From contig JAWCLO010000003.1 of assembly GCA_038850735.1 (NCBI GenBank), forward strand, positions 103,278 to 167,277: a stretch of 64,000 nucleotides of DNA. The letters run 5' to 3'. Under the pieces are notes generated by a model that did no database searches, had not been told where the DNA came from, and saw nothing but the letters and a program-made list of their open reading frames with translations. This document shows positions 19,833-26,452 of this stretch, one piece after another; the stretch's first letter is position 1; every line of letters begins with the position of its first letter. Source of the DNA: Methanomassiliicoccales archaeon (GTDB lineage: Archaea; Thermoplasmatota; Thermoplasmata; Methanomassiliicoccales; JACIVX01). Both the position numbers and the translations under genes were made by a program.

Positions 19833-20049
19833 GATCCATCGTGAAGAAAAATGAAGGACATGTTAGATAAACATTAACGAAATTTCTATCTTATTACTTG
19901 TATTCACATTGATCCTTGTAAATTCACTGACCATGCGAAAAATCTCAAAATTAATGATTGCGTGCCTTTTATTTTGCAACGAATTGTTTCGAGACCGCAT
20001 TCAACCATTCACGCGAATTTTGAATAACAATATCAGCTCTTTGCATTGT

Positions 20050-20325
20050 TCAATGTGCCGAGTCAGGAATGTCGACTCGGCACGAGTTCGACCGGGTAAA
20101 CTTTTCTATCAGCAGGGGACACAGCATTCTGCTTTCCGAGTTCTTGGCACAACTCTTGAATTCGCTGCATTCTGTGCATCGCTTTACTCGCTTCCGTAAG
20201 ACGCACTGGTACACTTCGCACATGTATGCATAAGAAAGTGTCATCTCGTTGAGGCAACCATCGCAGGAGGCACCGTAGTGGAAGCAGTCCGAACAGTCGT
20301 TTCCACAAGCGCCTACCATATTCAT
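20050..20325 (-). CDS. Cysteine-rich DUF3795-like protein
   Basis: A 91-residue protein with 12 cysteines arranged as CGNDCSDC, CDGC, CEVYQC, CTECSEFKSC and single later cysteines. The opening G-x-CG-x-DCSxC and the CDGC group fit the DUF3795 family of small zinc-binding proteins found in anaerobes. There is no signal or membrane segment. ATG 20325 is followed by a second in-frame ATG two codons later. The function is unknown. It lies alone between an ArsC-like gene and a methyltransferase on the same strand. Confidence 0.7.
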   Translation of the reverse strand: MNMVGACGNDCSDCFHYGASCDGCLNEMTLSYAYMCEVYQCVLRKRVKRCTECSEFKSCAKNSESRMLCPLLIEKFTRSNSCRVDIPDSAH

Positions 20326-20487
20326 AATTAATTATTATTCTAATAAGAGGATTTTAAAAATTTTTCTAAAATATACCTTAGGTTTATCGTTTAAAGGGAG
20401 CTAGATTGGATGCTTACGGCTTCTGAGAATATATGAACGCATTTTCCCGACACTTCTCCACACACCCCTAAAACTACACAACTATTT

Positions 20488-21138
20488 TCAGCCTCGTGAG
20501 TCAAACGTTTGAGCGGGTTTTTTCGCGACTGCTTCGATATAAGACCTTCTTACTTCGGCCTCACCGTACCTTTTCTTCTTGTCAATTTTCGACAAGCGCT
20601 CAATAATCATTCCTTCGAGGAGTTCCAACACCTCATTTTCATCAAAAAAATGAACCGTCATACCGCTACCTTTAAGAAAAGTATTCTTCTCTATCTCCTT
20701 TCCCGAGCCATAACGCAGATCGTGGGTGGACAAGGCCCTAAAAAGGAAAATACCATTTTCAACGAGAATTCTTTTGACTTCGGAGATAACGGCTTGCCTT
20801 TCGTCACTCTTGAGGTGCTCAAAAAGGTGGAATGAGATCACTAGGTCAAAGGATTTGTCCCGAAATGGTAGAGAGACGGCGTCTGCCTGGACAAAATGCA
20901 ACTTATGGTTTCCCGAAAATCTCGCTCTGCACGTGCGCAATGCCTCAAATGAAAAATCCACTCCTACCAAAAAGCTATTTTCCCTCTCTACCGCACTTAT
21001 CGTCTTGCCGTCGCCACATCCGATTTCAAGGACCCTTTCGTTTCCCAAGAGTTTCACTGGAAACTCCTCGAAACCCTTCCACAATCTCAGGGAGGTACGG
21101 TAGCATTTGTCCCACAGGCGCTGCTGATCCGTATTCAT
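20488..21138 (-). CDS. Class I SAM-dependent methyltransferase
   Basis: A 216-residue Rossmann-fold methyltransferase. Motif I is VLEIGCGDGKT (about residues 36-46), the acidic end of strand two is VGVDFSFEAL, motif II region is FVQADAVSLPF and motif III is DLVISFHLFEHL. The N-terminal WDKCYRTSLRLWKG and this core match the ubiquinone/menaquinone-type Methyltransf_11 group. The substrate is not predictable. It has no operon partner. Confidence 0.85.
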   Translation of the reverse strand: MNTDQQRLWDKCYRTSLRLWKGFEEFPVKLLGNERVLEIGCGDGKTISAVERENSFLVGVDFSFEALRTCRARFSGNHKLHFVQADAVSLPFRDKSFDLVISFHLFEHLKSDERQAVISEVKRILVENGIFLFRALSTHDLRYGSGKEIEKNTFLKGSGMTVHFFDENEVLELLEGMIIERLSKIDKKKRYGEAEVRRSYIEAVAKKPAQTFDSRG

Positions 21139-21288
21139 ATCACATTATCCAATATGAATTAGATTGGAAGAGCAAATGGTTTTTTGGGTGCAGGTCGAAT
21201 AGGAGTATACTAGAACCACCGTCGGCAGATAATGATTTTGACTGCCACTATCCTACCACCGCAAGATCGATGCACCGAATCGTTCTAT

Positions 21289-21891
21289 TCATAAGAGTAC
21301 CAGATGAAGCAAGCCAGAGATGAACTCATAGCTACCTTTCATGATGTATTCAATTCCGATGGCAGCGATGAGAAGCCCGATGATCTTTGACATAATCTCA
21401 ATCACGTTATTACCAACGATCCTCGTAATCAGCACAGCGTTGTGAAGCAAAATCCAAGTGACGAGCAATGCAAAGAGCCCGCCTATGAGCGGAATCAAGT
21501 ATCCATAGTTTGTCGATAAAATTATCGCCGTAGTGATAACGCCGGGTCCTGTTAGAATCGGAGTTGCAATGATAACCCATGCAACATTTTGGTTACTTAT
21601 CCTTGTAATATTCATCCCGAAGATAATTTCAAGGGACATAAGAAGTAGAACCAGACCGCCAGCAATTCTAAATCCAGAGGTTGTCACGCCGAAAAAGGCG
21701 AGAAGTTCCCTGCCGACGAGAACGAAAATGACGAAAAGTATCCCCGCAACGAGTACTGCGCGGTTAGCACTCCTGATTTTTTCTTCGTCGCTAAAATCCT
21801 TTGTAAGGCTTATGAATATAGGCAGGCTGGCGAAGGGATCGAAGATGAAGAATAAGAGTGTTGAAGCGTAAACAATGGCAGATAAATCCAT
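21289..21891 (-). CDS. MarC family integral membrane protein
   Basis: A 200-residue protein with six predicted membrane helices. The opening FFIFDPFASLPIFISLTKDF and internal ATPILTGPGVITTAI are MarC-family signatures. The family is widespread and its function unclear; an antibiotic-resistance role has been withdrawn in E. coli. I place the start at ATG 21891, because the TATA-like GCTTAAAACC at 21922-21913 (minus strand) is centred 26 bases upstream, implying a leaderless mRNA; the longer frame from 21924 would run through that TATA box. Confidence 0.88.
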   Translation of the reverse strand: MDLSAIVYASTLLFFIFDPFASLPIFISLTKDFSDEEKIRSANRAVLVAGILFVIFVLVGRELLAFFGVTTSGFRIAGGLVLLLMSLEIIFGMNITRISNQNVAWVIIATPILTGPGVITTAIILSTNYGYLIPLIGGLFALLVTWILLHNAVLITRIVGNNVIEIMSKIIGLLIAAIGIEYIMKGSYEFISGLLHLVLL

Positions 21892-22221
21892 ATAATGGGA
21901 ATGTGCTGAAATGGTTTTAAGCATTTTGAGACAGAGCTTCCTAAATTGAGACTTGAATCGATTTGATTTGTCTAGGGTTCATCATTGAATTGTGTCCATG
22001 ATTGAGGGTCAACACATCGCCTTGAAAAATGTCTTTGGATAGTTGTCCTTGATGAAAAACAAGACCATTGCTTCGCTGTTAAGTATTTCATAAAAAAATG
22101 ACACCTCGGTGAAAAGTGATAAAATAAATTCGCCTTTCCAGTGAAAGCGAGAAGAAACATACTGGCGGACAAGTGCCAACAAATTCAGCGTTGATCGGAA
22201 CAGTGATTATTCTCAGCCAGA

Positions 22222-22446
22222 TTACTGTGTTTTAATGAGGTAATATCCAGCTGATTTTTCTCGTGCCCGCCTCTTCACGTATCCTTTCTTTTCTAGTTCT
22301 TGAAGAGCTGCGAGGCACTGAGCCTTCGGCAGTTTCGACATATTCGTTATTCTTTGAGCATCTGTCATCTTTTCTTCGCCGATGATACCAGCATCCTTCA
22401 TCGCTTTGAAGACCTTTTCCGCATTAGTTGAAAGTCCCTCAGGCAT
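22222..22446 (-). CDS. Small winged-helix protein
   Basis: A 74-residue, single winged-helix domain: EKVFKAMKDAGIIGEEKMTD, then AQRITNMSKLPKAQCLAALQ and ELEKKGYVKRRAREKSAGYY, closing with LIKTQ. The helix-turn-helix (TDAQRI...SKLPKAQCLAAL) and beta-wing (GYVKRRAREKSAGYYLI) are clear. It has no sensor domain and is probably a DNA-binding transcription factor or chromatin-associated protein. The C-terminal wing is basic. Its target is unknown. Confidence 0.75.
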   Translation of the reverse strand: MPEGLSTNAEKVFKAMKDAGIIGEEKMTDAQRITNMSKLPKAQCLAALQELEKKGYVKRRAREKSAGYYLIKTQ

Positions 22447-22589
22447 GAGGGGGAAGTAAGAATTTGGGTTTATTAATTTTGCGGTTGCTTTGATATCTGG
22501 ATGAAGCTGTTCCTTTATGTGTTAAATGAATATCCCTTTCAAACAATCATTTTATAATCTTCAGGATTCGTATTGACATTCGATGAGAA

Positions 22590-23015
22590 ATGGCTGAAAA
22601 GAGACTTTGGCGCTGTTGTGTATGTAATGATATCCATTACGGCCTAAAACCACCCGAAATTTGTCCCACATGCCGAGCAAAGAATGCATTCTGTGAGATC
22701 GATACGCCAGAGGCAATCGGGATCATCAATCAGTTTCAAAAGAAATTCGATACAGTTGAGGATCTTATTTCCATTTGGTCAAAATTTGCAGAAGGGCAGG
22801 ATTTCAAAGTGAGCGAAAAGACGGAGGATGTAATCCTTTTGGCAAGAGGTGAGCTCCAGAATATGGAAAAATACGGGTTTAGATATTGCCCCTGCCGGAT
22901 TACTACAGGACGTATGGAAGCGGATTTAAAACTCATATGCCCGTGCAACTTTAAGTCTCAGGAACGTTGGAGGGAAGATGGAGAATGTTGGTGCGGGTTA
23001 TTTGTTAGGAGGTAG
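22590..23015 (+). CDS. Rubredoxin-like domain fused to ferredoxin:thioredoxin reductase catalytic chain
   Basis: A 141-residue fusion. The first 35 residues are a rubredoxin-type zinc/iron knuckle, with WRCCVCNDIHYG and CPTCRAKN. The rest is the catalytic beta subunit of ferredoxin:thioredoxin reductase, with ordered motifs YCPCRITTG, LICPCNFK and ECWCGLF. The six cysteines of CPC...CPC...CxC hold the 4Fe-4S cluster and redox disulfide. Electrons from ferredoxin would reduce the thioredoxin-fold protein encoded next. The end of this gene, AGGAGGTAG, doubles as the ribosome-binding site of the following gene, seven bases before its ATG. Confidence 0.9.
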   Translation: MAEKRLWRCCVCNDIHYGLKPPEICPTCRAKNAFCEIDTPEAIGIINQFQKKFDTVEDLISIWSKFAEGQDFKVSEKTEDVILLARGELQNMEKYGFRYCPCRITTGRMEADLKLICPCNFKSQERWREDGECWCGLFVRR

Positions 23016-23020
23016 GTATC

Positions 23021-23314
23021 ATGGGAGAGCAAGTTGGCAATCGGTTGATATGGTTTTACGGTCGCGAATGTCCTCACTGCAGAGCTGTGAGACCTCTGGT
23101 AAAACTCCTTAAGGATGAGCTTGGTATCGAAATAGAAGAACTTGAAGTATGGCACGACGAAGATAATGCACGGCTGATGAGAAAGTATGCTGAAGTTATT
23201 TCGAAAGCATGTGGTGGTGATTTAGGCGTTCCAGCCTTTTATAATGAAAGGACTGGGAAGGCGCTCTGTGGGAAAGTTACAATTGAAAAGCTGAGGCAAT
23301 GGGCAAGCGAATAA
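23021..23314 (+). CDS. Thioredoxin/glutaredoxin-fold protein, probable FTR partner
   Basis: A 97-residue thioredoxin-fold protein with redox motif CPHC (WFYGRECPHCRAV), a helix LVKLLKDELG, and the cis-proline segment LGVPAFYNERTG. A further cysteine (ALCGKV) lies before the last helix. It starts six bases after the rubredoxin-FTR gene, sharing its Shine-Dalgarno, so the two proteins are translationally coupled and are almost certainly redox partners: ferredoxin to FTR to this disulfide carrier. The downstream target proteins are unknown. Confidence 0.9.
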   Translation: MGEQVGNRLIWFYGRECPHCRAVRPLVKLLKDELGIEIEELEVWHDEDNARLMRKYAEVISKACGGDLGVPAFYNERTGKALCGKVTIEKLRQWASE

Positions 23315-23476
23315 AGAAATCATGCAAAATCAGAACCGATCTTCTGAGCTAGCATCACTGGCCTGCCGGCACTTCAAGCTTCTTTTCTAAATAAAGAGTA
23401 ATCTTGATGGTGTCATTTTGAGAGCCGAAATACAAATTTCTCACGAGATTTTCTAGACGATGAGAATTAAGAAAAT

Positions 23477-23498
23477 CAAAAAAAAGGTTAAAAAAAAG
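23477..23498 (-). terminator. T-rich terminator of the isochorismatase-like gene
   Basis: On the minus strand, runs of eight and seven to eight T residues follow the stop codon by about a dozen bases, the usual archaeal U-tract terminator. Confidence 0.5.
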
Positions 23499-23508
23499 TA
23501 GAGAAAAT

Positions 23509-24147
23509 TTATTCGAGTCTTTTCAAAAACTCGTCGTGAGTGAGAACCTCGCCAATGAGCGGGAAGAATTTAGTCTCAACGTATTTCTGTTCTTCTTCAG
23601 ACATCGCACATGTGCAATCTTTGAGAAGAAATACTTTGTATCCCTTGTCATAAGCAGATCTTGCGGTGCCCTCAACGCATACGTTTGTCAAAAAGCCAGC
23701 AAACGCCACATTCTTGATGCCGTTTACCCGCAAAACAAAGTCTATATTGCTCGAGTGAAACGCATCGAGCGTTCTTTTCCCCTCGACGACGATGTCTTGA
23801 TCTGTAGGCTTCAACTCATCAATGATCTCTCCGCCCCATGTCCCTTTTCTAAATGCCTTTGCCTTCGCGGCATTCTGATGAATCGGTCCGAGCACACCAG
23901 CACAGCCAGCATCGCGGTAGTCTTGTTCAAAGAGTATGGGACACAATACTGTGAGACACTTGCCACGGGCTTTTTTAATGCAATCGGCGGCATTTTCAAT
24001 GGTTCGCTGCTTCTTGAGCTGTTCCTTGACGGCCTCATACAAGCCTCCACCAGGCTTGCAGAAGTCGTTTTGGAACTCGATGAATACTATTGCAGTTTCT
24101 TCACCTTTCGTAAAAACACCCCCCTTGATGGTTAAATTAACTTTCAA
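23509..24147 (-). CDS. Isochorismatase-family cysteine hydrolase
   Basis: A 212-residue cysteine hydrolase. The catalytic triad is visible: Asp28 in FIEFQNDFC, Lys124 in VVEGKRTLDAF and Cys157 in LTNVCVEGTARSA. This fold includes isochorismatases, nicotinamidases and N-carbamoyl amidohydrolases; the cis-peptide segment AGFLTNVCVE is typical. No nicotinamidase zinc-ligand set (DxH) is evident, so nicotinamidase is less likely. The open frame begins with TTG at 24147, and no ATG lies before the domain, so the exact start is uncertain. The substrate is not predictable. Confidence 0.85.
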   Translation of the reverse strand: MKVNLTIKGGVFTKGEETAIVFIEFQNDFCKPGGGLYEAVKEQLKKQRTIENAADCIKKARGKCLTVLCPILFEQDYRDAGCAGVLGPIHQNAAKAKAFRKGTWGGEIIDELKPTDQDIVVEGKRTLDAFHSSNIDFVLRVNGIKNVAFAGFLTNVCVEGTARSAYDKGYKVFLLKDCTCAMSEEEQKYVETKFFPLIGEVLTHDEFLKRLE

Positions 24148-24242
24148 GAGAAATAAAGATTACTAATTCAATGAAATTTCAAATACCTATACACTGAAAT
24201 TTTCTGTCCAAAAAATCTCTTCTGTTGCATTCTCATCAAATA

Positions 24243-24252
24243 GATATAAATA
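24243..24252 (+). promoter_or_regulatory. TATA box of the SRP RNA gene
   Basis: GATATAAATA is centred about 26 bases before the predicted 5' end of the SRP RNA, the expected archaeal spacing. Confidence 0.7.
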
Positions 24253-24273
24253 TTGATATGAGTTAATGGAAAT

Positions 24274-24586
24274 TCGCTAGGCTTGACCGGGGCGTTCGGC
24301 GTGCCCTTATACACCGAAATCGTCGATAGCGGGGGTGACAGCAGGGGACGTCGTAACCAGAACGGTGAGGACCCTTACACTGACGATGAGGTTCTGTTCC
24401 TCGGGGTCGGCGGCGGCATTGCGATGCAGCTGGAGGGCTGCGTCCTTTGCCCTAATCATGGGGACCGAGTTAGGCCCTGACGGGAGCAGCTTTACCATGA
24501 ACTACCGACGCTCGAGGGGAGACGGGACCGAGAAGGTGTTTGGACAATCCTCATCGAACTGGGCGGCAACCCCTGTGGCCTAGCAC
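24274..24586 (+). ncRNA. ffs: Signal recognition particle RNA (7S RNA)
   Basis: A GC-rich block of about 313 nt in AT-richer surroundings. Helix 1 pairs GCTAGGC (24276-24282) with GCCTAGC (24578-24584). The Alu domain shows the archaeal GGGGCGTTCGGCG and CACCGAAATCGTCGATAG. In the S domain, helix 6 is GCAGC/GCTGC with a T-G pair and the GNAR loop GGAG (24432-24435), the SRP19 site. Helix 8 is CCC/GGG (24475-24477, 24482-24484) beside AGCAGC, the SRP54 site. The helix 8 tetraloop is TGAC (24478-24481), not the usual archaeal GNAR. End positions are approximate. The gene ends about 5-10 bases from the convergent AIR-synthase-like gene. Confidence 0.93.
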
Positions 24587-24590
24587 TTCG

Positions 24591-25592
24591 TCATGGTCTT
24601 TTGTGACTCTGCCCGGAGTGGGGGAATACTCTGCAGCCCGCAATGACGTCCTTGCTGAAGTCAAAAAGCGTAGCGCTCTCATTTCGCTGCTTTATGACCA
24701 ATTTGTTGCCTGAATCAACTTTGCCTACAACAGCTGCATCCACATCAACCGTTTTAAAGAGTTCAATAATCTCTTCAGAATTTGAGCTGGGAGCTGTAAG
24801 CACAAATCCAAATCCCTGGTATGCTTTAAGCCACTGGCTGAGATTTACACCATCCGGTTTCGGTATGAGGGCTATGTCGACGTAGCCCCCCTTGCAACTG
24901 GTCTCCAAAAGCATACCTAGGGTTCCCAGCGAACCTGGATTGCTCATATCTTTACCAGAATTCGCAAGACGCTTTCTGCCGATTTCATTCATTATTTTCA
25001 TTTGCCGTCTCACAAACTCCTCGCTTTTCTTCGAGGTGGTATCCCAGGCATAGGGTAGTCTATCTGGGAAATACCCATCAAGATCCATTGCGAAAATGAT
25101 ATCATCATCTACTTCCGCTGTGTGGCTGTAAATCACATCTTCCCTTCCCGCTGTTCCCAGGATGGCCACATCAATCGCATGGTAATCACAGTCTGGATGT
25201 GTATGTCCTCCTACCATCGGCACTCCGAATTTTTTCACCGCCGATTCAACGCCCCTCATCACCTGGGCGCAGATCTTCTCCTCTTTCATTGATATGACGT
25301 CAACCATGGCAAGCGGAATTCCGCCCATGGCGAGAATGTCGTGAATATTTACGAGGACGGAATAGTAACCAGCAAAGTATGGATTAGTCTTCATCAGAGG
25401 TTCCATTATACCATCGGCTGCAAGTAATAGAACATAATCACCGAATTCGATGACAGCAGCGTCTTCCCCCCACGAAGCCAGTATATTCTTTTGCTCGATC
25501 TTCGGGAAAAAGTGCAGAACATCTGATATCGTGCGCTTCCTAGTAACACCGGGATGATTTCTGATGTCCTCAACAAGAGCATCGAGATTCAT
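24591..25592 (-). CDS. AIR synthase-related protein, methanogenesis marker 2-like
   Basis: A 333-residue member of the PurM/ThiL/SelD/HypE ATP-binding superfamily. Features include GVTRKRTISDVLHFF, the ATP-site GEDAAVIEFGDYVLL, AADGI, SVLVNIHDILAMGGIPLAMV and VGGHTHPDCDYHAID. The overall pattern closely resembles methanogenesis marker protein 2, whose role is unknown, rather than PurM or ThiL. Methanogen-type metabolism is therefore possible but not shown. I chose ATG 25592, where the marker-2 homology starts; GTG 25631 would add 13 residues. It is convergent with the SRP RNA gene. Confidence 0.75.
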   Translation of the reverse strand: MNLDALVEDIRNHPGVTRKRTISDVLHFFPKIEQKNILASWGEDAAVIEFGDYVLLLAADGIMEPLMKTNPYFAGYYSVLVNIHDILAMGGIPLAMVDVISMKEEKICAQVMRGVESAVKKFGVPMVGGHTHPDCDYHAIDVAILGTAGREDVIYSHTAEVDDDIIFAMDLDGYFPDRLPYAWDTTSKKSEEFVRRQMKIMNEIGRKRLANSGKDMSNPGSLGTLGMLLETSCKGGYVDIALIPKPDGVNLSQWLKAYQGFGFVLTAPSSNSEEIIELFKTVDVDAAVVGKVDSGNKLVIKQRNESATLFDFSKDVIAGCRVFPHSGQSHKRP

Positions 25593-25702
25593 GCGTATGG
25601 GTATATTCCTATATTGGTTAATATTTTCCACATCAATACTTCGATCGTTGTCTATATGAAAATCGATATTATCTGGAGCTTGAGAATTCTTTTCTCACGC
25701 AC

Positions 25703-26284
25703 TTACATGAATAATTTCAGTTGGGTAGTCTCCCTGACCATATGCTGAGCATTGTAATCTTCGAGGACGATCATCCTTAGGATCTCCTCATAAGCTTCTT
25801 CGTATTTCTCGTCTTCAAGGACGAATGCTTTCATGCTATCTGGAATTTTCCATCCTGCTTGAGAGAGTATCTTTTTTGCTTCTTGCTTTTCATCTTGAGT
25901 AGCAAGTCTCCCGATGGGCTTATCCGTTACGCCTGCTCTTCTCAATTCTTCTTGAAAAATCGGTCTCTTGAAGAGCCTGCACAATGAGTAAAGTATTATT
26001 GCATCCGAAGTCTCCCCACTTCCAATGAGCCGCGCCTTTTCACCGATAATTTCGTAAATGTCTTTTTCTACTGATTTGACCGGTACATACAGCTTTGCAG
26101 GTGGAACTTCGCATTCCTTCAGATGTCTCAAATCAGCCAATGCCTTAAGATATCCTGTAAGAACTAGCCTATGGAGTTTGAACCCTTTCTTTTCAAGCTC
26201 TTTCGAAAGCGCGCTGATCGATTTGCCCTCTTTACTCAGAATTTCGTAGATGGTCCGTCTCAAATCTTCCTCTGGATGGAACAA
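25703..26284 (-). CDS. Winged-helix protein divergent from nrdD
   Basis: A 193-residue protein with an N-terminal winged helix (LRRTIYEILSKEGKSISALS, then KELEKKGFKLHRLVLTGYLK and ALADLRHLKECEVPPAKLYV). The middle and C-terminal parts are helical and include EIIGEKARLIGSGETSDAII and a possible second helix-turn-helix. I recognise no named family. It is divergently placed with nrdD across a 168-bp region rich in inverted repeats, so it is a candidate regulator of nrdD or of itself. This is context-based inference. Confidence 0.6.
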   Translation of the reverse strand: MFHPEEDLRRTIYEILSKEGKSISALSKELEKKGFKLHRLVLTGYLKALADLRHLKECEVPPAKLYVPVKSVEKDIYEIIGEKARLIGSGETSDAIILYSLCRLFKRPIFQEELRRAGVTDKPIGRLATQDEKQEAKKILSQAGWKIPDSMKAFVLEDEKYEEAYEEILRMIVLEDYNAQHMVRETTQLKLFM

Positions 26285-26298
26285 TTGATCACAGATAT

Positions 26299-26452
26299 GG
26301 TAACAGACTTGATAAATAATTATGTTTTCTATAGCGTTAATTAGTTACCAATTCACGTTCCAAAATCCCTTTAAGCGGTCGTGGAAATAGTGTTAGTTGC
26401 CTTGTAATGGGATGCAGAATATCAATGCATCACTTTTGAGAAGTGTGATAAT
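26299..26452 (+). promoter_or_regulatory. nrdD upstream region with inverted repeats
   Basis: GGTAAC (26299-26304) and GTTACC (about 26342-26348) form a spaced inverted repeat between the two divergent starts. Closer to nrdD, GATGCA (26411-26416) and TGCATC (26426-26431) form a hairpin, followed by CACTT-TTGAG-AAGTG. The 10-mer ATGGGATGCA at 26407-26416 is also in the srp54 and ftsZ upstream regions. A TATA-like TTTAAGC near 26371-26377 suggests a leader of about 50 nt. These could be operator or leader-RNA elements; function is unproven. Confidence 0.4.

Noticed and set aside
24283..24583. Open reading frames inside the GC-rich block at 24.3-24.6 kb
   Set aside because: They overlap the SRP RNA, whose conserved helices explain the composition; the translated products resemble no family.
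24274..24586. RNase P RNA as an alternative identity for the GC-rich block
   Set aside because: The conserved GAGGAAAGTC-type core of RNase P RNA is absent, while SRP helices 1, 6 and 8 are clear.
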